In this document: piece by piece, positions 14,525 to 16,719 of the stretch | How the letters are laid out: each line of letters opens with the position of its first letter | Position numbering within the stretch: the first letter of the stretch is position 1 | NCBI GenBank assembly: GCA_002699335.1 | Contig: PACG01000049.1 | Coordinates: forward strand, 7,644-24,362 | DNA length: 16,719 bases | DNA from: Candidatus Poribacteria bacterium | Lineage (GTDB): Bacteria > Poribacteria > WGA-4E > UBA9662 | Direction of reading: 5' to 3' | Made by a program: the position numbers and the translations under genes | The notes under the pieces: model-generated | What the model was told of the DNA's origin: nothing | The model's database searches: none | Seen by the model: the letters and a program-made list of their open reading frames with translations, nothing else

Positions 14525-15469
14525 ATGAAATACCTGCAACTTGGAGATCGAAACGTTTCCCAACTGGTCTTGGGAACAATGGTCTTTCACATGGGTGATC
14601 TTGACGGGGCTTACAGCGTCTTTGATCGTTTTAGTGAAGCCGGTGGCAACGCCTTTGACACCGCATATACCTATTCAGGTGGAGATTCCGAGCGGGTGCT
14701 TGGTCAGTGGATGAAGCATCGTAAAAATCGCAGCCAAACCTTTGTGATTGCCAAAGGAGGTCACCCCAACAGCAGTGTTCCTCGTCCCAGAATTTCGCCA
14801 GAGGAGGTGCGAGCAGAGCTGGAAGTCTCTTTGATTCGTACCCAAACCGATTACTTCGATCTCTATCTTTTGCACCGCGACGATGAGCAGATTCCCGTTT
14901 CAACAATCGTCGATTATATGGATCAAGAGATTCGGCGGGGACGGATCCGTGCTGCTGGTGTTTCCAACTGGTCACCAACTCGCGTTCAAGCGGCCAATGA
15001 GTACGCAATGCAATCGGACAAACACCCATTGATCGCTGTCAGTAACAATATCGGCTTGGCTGTTGCGAAGAAACCTCATTGGTCCGGTTGTCTTCTAACT
15101 GACCAAGCCGCATGGGACTGGCACAATGAGAATCAATTTCCCTTGATCCCCTGGTCTTCTCAAGCCAGAGGATTCTTTAGCGGAAACTTTAGTCCCGACA
15201 AGCCAGACAATTCACACGTGGTCGACATCTACTATACCGACGATAACTTTGAGCGGCTTAATCGAGCTCAACAGCTAGGGCAGGAGAAAGGTTGTACTGC
15301 AATTCAGGTTGCCTTGGCTTACGTCATGCATCAGCCTTTTCCTACTTTTCCTATTTTTGGTCCAGCCAACCTGGATGAGCTCAGCTCCAGTTTGGGAGCC
15401 GTTGAGGTTGAACTAACGGCGAAAGAAATACAGTGGTTAAATCTGGAGAGTGGGACTTTAGCAAGTTAA
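14525..15469 (+). CDS. Aldo/keto reductase family oxidoreductase
   Basis: A 314-residue NAD(P)H-dependent aldo/keto reductase with a (beta/alpha)8 barrel. The catalytic tetrad is readable: D45 in AFDTAYTYSGGDSERVLG, a tyrosine at 50 (Y48 less likely), K77 in VIAKGG, and H117 in LYLLHRDD. Further family marks are RGRIRAAGVSNWSP (138-151) and the cofactor-side PWSSQARGFFSG (209-220). The overall pattern resembles the YajO/Tas-like AKR groups, acting on sugars, keto-acids or aldehydes; the substrate cannot be deduced. The protein is soluble and lacks a signal peptide. The start at 14525 is supported by AGGAGG. The gene is preceded by its own leader with two possible promoters and a palindrome and is followed by another promoter, so it is likely monocistronic and separately regulated. 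Confidence 0.93.
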   Translation: MKYLQLGDRNVSQLVLGTMVFHMGDLDGAYSVFDRFSEAGGNAFDTAYTYSGGDSERVLGQWMKHRKNRSQTFVIAKGGHPNSSVPRPRISPEEVRAELEVSLIRTQTDYFDLYLLHRDDEQIPVSTIVDYMDQEIRRGRIRAAGVSNWSPTRVQAANEYAMQSDKHPLIAVSNNIGLAVAKKPHWSGCLLTDQAAWDWHNENQFPLIPWSSQARGFFSGNFSPDKPDNSHVVDIYYTDDNFERLNRAQQLGQEKGCTAIQVALAYVMHQPFPTFPIFGPANLDELSSSLGAVEVELTAKEIQWLNLESGTLAS

Positions 15470-15540
15470 AATACTACTAATCTAGATGTAAAGCGAAGTA
15501 CAGAGGTCGTTTCAAGGCTGAAAAGCAACTGAGAAACACG

Positions 15541-15569
15541 TTGACTTGGTATGGAGATCGTGTTACAAT
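15541..15569 (+). promoter_or_regulatory. Near-consensus sigma70-type promoter for the secreted-paralogue locus
   Basis: TTGACT (15541-15546) and TACAAT (15564-15569) are spaced by exactly 17 nt, each box matching consensus at 5 of 6 positions. Initiation would be near 15576, giving a leader of about 88 nt before the GTG at 15664. A second perfect TATAAT (15621-15626) in the leader has no usable -35. Confidence 0.7.
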
Positions 15570-15570
15570 T

Positions 15571-15588
15571 CGCCACTTATTAGTGGTG
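15571..15588 (+). other. Inverted repeat at the predicted transcription start
   Basis: CGCCACT (15571-15577) and AGTGGTG (15582-15588) can pair around a TATT loop: seven pairs, one of them G-T. The repeat begins 2 nt after the -10 box and spans the predicted start. It may be an operator or a 5'-end stem protecting the mRNA. Confidence 0.5.
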
Positions 15589-15628
15589 TTAAGCGGCGTC
15601 GGGCCAACAGAACATAACCTTATAATAC

Positions 15629-15653
15629 CCTCTGGATTTTCAGAGGCTGGAGG
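15629..15653 (+). promoter_or_regulatory. Leader hairpin adjoining the Shine-Dalgarno
   Basis: CCTCTG (15629-15634) pairs perfectly with CAGAGG (15641-15646) around a GATTTT loop. The Shine-Dalgarno GGAGG (15649-15653) follows 2 nt later, 10 nt before the GTG at 15664. The CCTC of the left arm could instead pair with GAGG of the Shine-Dalgarno, so two mutually exclusive folds are possible. This suggests, but does not prove, translational control. Confidence 0.45.
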
Positions 15654-15663
15654 CTAGTGGAAG

Positions 15664-16404
15664 GTGAAAAAAACGAGTATCTACTTTTTGTTGTTTTATG
15701 TTGTTTTATCAGCACTTTTGTGTGAAGTTTGGGCACAGAAATTTCAACCTGCTGGTGAGGACTGGATTGAATACTGGTATGGTATGGATTTGGTAAAGAA
15801 CAATGGTGGCTTTAACGCCTCAGCTAAAATCGACTGGTTAGCAGAAGGTACCAACAAGAAGCTGAAAGATGCTGAAGTTACTACGCCAGGTGGGCTCCGT
15901 AAACTAAAATCCCTTAAATCAGTCAAGCTTCCCAAAAATGGTGGTGATCTGAAGTGGGATGTCATAAAAATCAATACCAATGATGATAAGAATATGTCGA
16001 CCAGCCATGGGGAAGGTGATCTGAGTAATATCGAATGGTATGGTCTTATCGTCATCAAATCTAAGTCGGCTCGCACTACCAAAATACACCCGGCGCATGA
16101 CGATTATGCCCACATTTGGCTGAATGGAGAGAAGGTTTTTGACAATTCCCAATGGACTGGCGGAGCTCGAATCGTTAAAAATCCAACTAAAGTCAAACTG
16201 AAGAAAGGCGACAACATTTTGCTTTTCCGATGCGGAGAATCTGGTGGCGCAGATTACGTTAATTTGCATTTTGAGAAAACCGATAGCGATCTCAAGATTT
16301 TGCCCACTACTGATAAAAAGTTTTTTCAACATGTCCAAGCTTTAGCTGTTGAAGCTGAAAATAAGCTAGCAACCATTTGGGCGGAAGTGAAAACCTACCG
16401 TTAG
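15664..16404 (+). CDS. Secreted beta-sandwich protein of unrecognised family (paralogue 1)
   Basis: I do not recognise a named family. The 246-residue protein has a Sec signal peptide (residues 1-24, likely cleavage VWA|QKF). The mature N-terminus carries DWIEYWYGMDLVKNNGGF and SAKIDWLAEGT, repeated almost unchanged in the next gene. Residues about 125-205 (YGLIVIKSKSARTTKIHPAHDDYAHIWLNGEKVFDN, then LKKGDNILLFRCGESGGADYVNLHFE, each given here in part) resemble the jelly-roll of PA14 or NPCBM-like carbohydrate-binding modules, in which a WLNG turn and a KKGDN turn recur. The last 40 residues are helical. No catalytic motif is seen, so a binding, adhesion or sensing role outside the cytoplasm is likelier than an enzyme. 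It is lysine-rich. The start is GTG behind GGAGG; it has its own strong promoter and a structured leader. Confidence 0.75.
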   Translation: MKKTSIYFLLFYVVLSALLCEVWAQKFQPAGEDWIEYWYGMDLVKNNGGFNASAKIDWLAEGTNKKLKDAEVTTPGGLRKLKSLKSVKLPKNGGDLKWDVIKINTNDDKNMSTSHGEGDLSNIEWYGLIVIKSKSARTTKIHPAHDDYAHIWLNGEKVFDNSQWTGGARIVKNPTKVKLKKGDNILLFRCGESGGADYVNLHFEKTDSDLKILPTTDKKFFQHVQALAVEAENKLATIWAEVKTYR

Positions 16405-16442
16405 TTATGACTGTCGGATTTCTGACCGATAGAACTACTAAC
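16400..16442 (+). other. Bipartite hairpin overlapping the stop codon of paralogue 1
   Basis: The inner stem pairs CTGTCGG (16411-16417) with CCGATAG (16426-16432), seven pairs including one G-T. The outer stem pairs GTTAGT (16400-16405) with ACTAAC (16437-16442). It encloses the TAG stop. No T-run follows, so it is not a standard intrinsic terminator. It could stabilise or partition the message between the two paralogues. Confidence 0.45.
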
Positions 16443-16486
16443 TGACGATCCACATATTTTGAAAATTACCAAAGAAAGGAAATAAG

Positions 16487-16719
16487 ATGAAGCTACAATC
16501 TATTGCTCTATTAGCCTTAATACTAGCCGTTGCTATCGCTCCTGTGGCTAGCGCTCAAAAATATCAGAAGGGGGATGACTGGATTTCCAAATGGTGGGGA
16601 CTAGACTTGGTCAAGGACACCGGTGGTTTTGCAGTCTCTGCCAAGACAGACTGGTTATCAGAAGGAACAGGGGGTGCTTTAAAACAGGATGCCCTCTCTA
16701 CTGGCAAAAACCTGCATTT
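16487..16719 (+). CDS. Secreted protein, paralogue 2 (truncated by the window edge)
   Basis: Partial gene with 77 complete codons; the 3' end is outside the window. Residues 1-23 form a clean Sec signal peptide (likely cleavage ASA|QKY). The mature part, with GDDWISKWWGLDLVKDTGGF and SAKTDWLSEGT, closely matches the same region of the gene just upstream, so the two are tandem paralogues. The conserved pattern is AQK[FY]Q, then DW, W[YW]G[ML]DLVK, GGF, SAK.DWL.EGT and LK. The ATG has AAAGGA about 6 nt upstream, a better ribosome binding site than that of paralogue 1. No separate promoter is apparent in the 82-nt gap, so it may share the transcript from 15541. The function is unknown, presumably extracytoplasmic binding. 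Confidence 0.8.
   Translation, partial: MKLQSIALLALILAVAIAPVASAQKYQKGDDWISKWWGLDLVKDTGGFAVSAKTDWLSEGTGGALKQDALSTGKNLH

Noticed and set aside
14207..14590. 127-codon minus-strand open frame across the aldo/keto reductase leader
   Set aside because: It overlaps the ends of two well-supported plus-strand genes, resembles no family and has no ribosome binding site.
15715..15723. Possible lipobox ending at Cys20 of secreted paralogue 1
   Set aside because: Residues ALLC lack Gly, Ala or Ser before the cysteine, and a normal signal-peptidase site VWA|QK follows and is matched in paralogue 2.

Overview
The window is a gene-dense stretch of a bacterial chromosome with moderate GC and short intergenic gaps. 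It shows no phage genes, insertion sequences, tRNA, rRNA or CRISPR array. The gene content is Gram-negative-like: Pcm, a 67K-type SppA fused to an apparent outer-membrane-barrel-like module, and Sec-exported beta-sandwich proteins. The mix of Ser/Thr kinase, pyruvate aldolases, M55 aminopeptidase and small secreted paralogues recalls uncultivated lineages such as Poribacteria or other FCB/PVC-like groups. That placement is an impression from gene content only. Five of the ten forward genes start with GTG, and clear Shine-Dalgarno sequences are few.

Left part, minus strand (1-2937): two tandem DUF21/CBS/CorC-type membrane proteins, coupled by a TAATG overlap, are followed by the start of a ROK-family sugar kinase or regulator. 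They read away from a compact divergent promoter region at about 2977-3006.

Plus strand 3037-9062: a KDPG/KHG aldolase (eda) is followed by a near-consensus sigma70-type promoter (3715-3743). This appears to drive a three-gene operon: a cytosolic Hanks-type Ser/Thr kinase with a TPR/SNAP-like tail, an HpcH/HpaI-type aldolase 3 nt downstream, and an 814-residue fusion. The fusion joins a GlmU-like sugar nucleotidyltransferase and short left-handed beta-helix to a DUF89 metal-dependent phosphatase. It is the most unusual protein here. Two pyruvate-forming aldolases, a ROK protein and a nucleotidyltransferase/phosphatase suggest sugar-acid or sugar-phosphate metabolism, possibly with phospho-signalling. 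The shared pathway is inference.

Minus strand 9122-9904: a lone M55 D-aminopeptidase (DppA type), convergent with the fusion gene and divergent from sppA.

Plus strand 10191-14231: a tight operon of SppA (with an extra N-terminal beta-rich module), L-isoaspartyl methyltransferase Pcm (starting at the base after the sppA stop) and a DUF58 protein. A protein quality-control or envelope-maintenance theme is plausible.

Plus strand 14525-15469: an aldo/keto reductase with its own regulated-looking leader and the strongest ribosome binding site in the window.

Right end (15541-16719): a near-consensus promoter and a structured leader precede two tandem secreted paralogues of a family I do not recognise. 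The second runs off the window. A hairpin overlaps the stop codon of the first.
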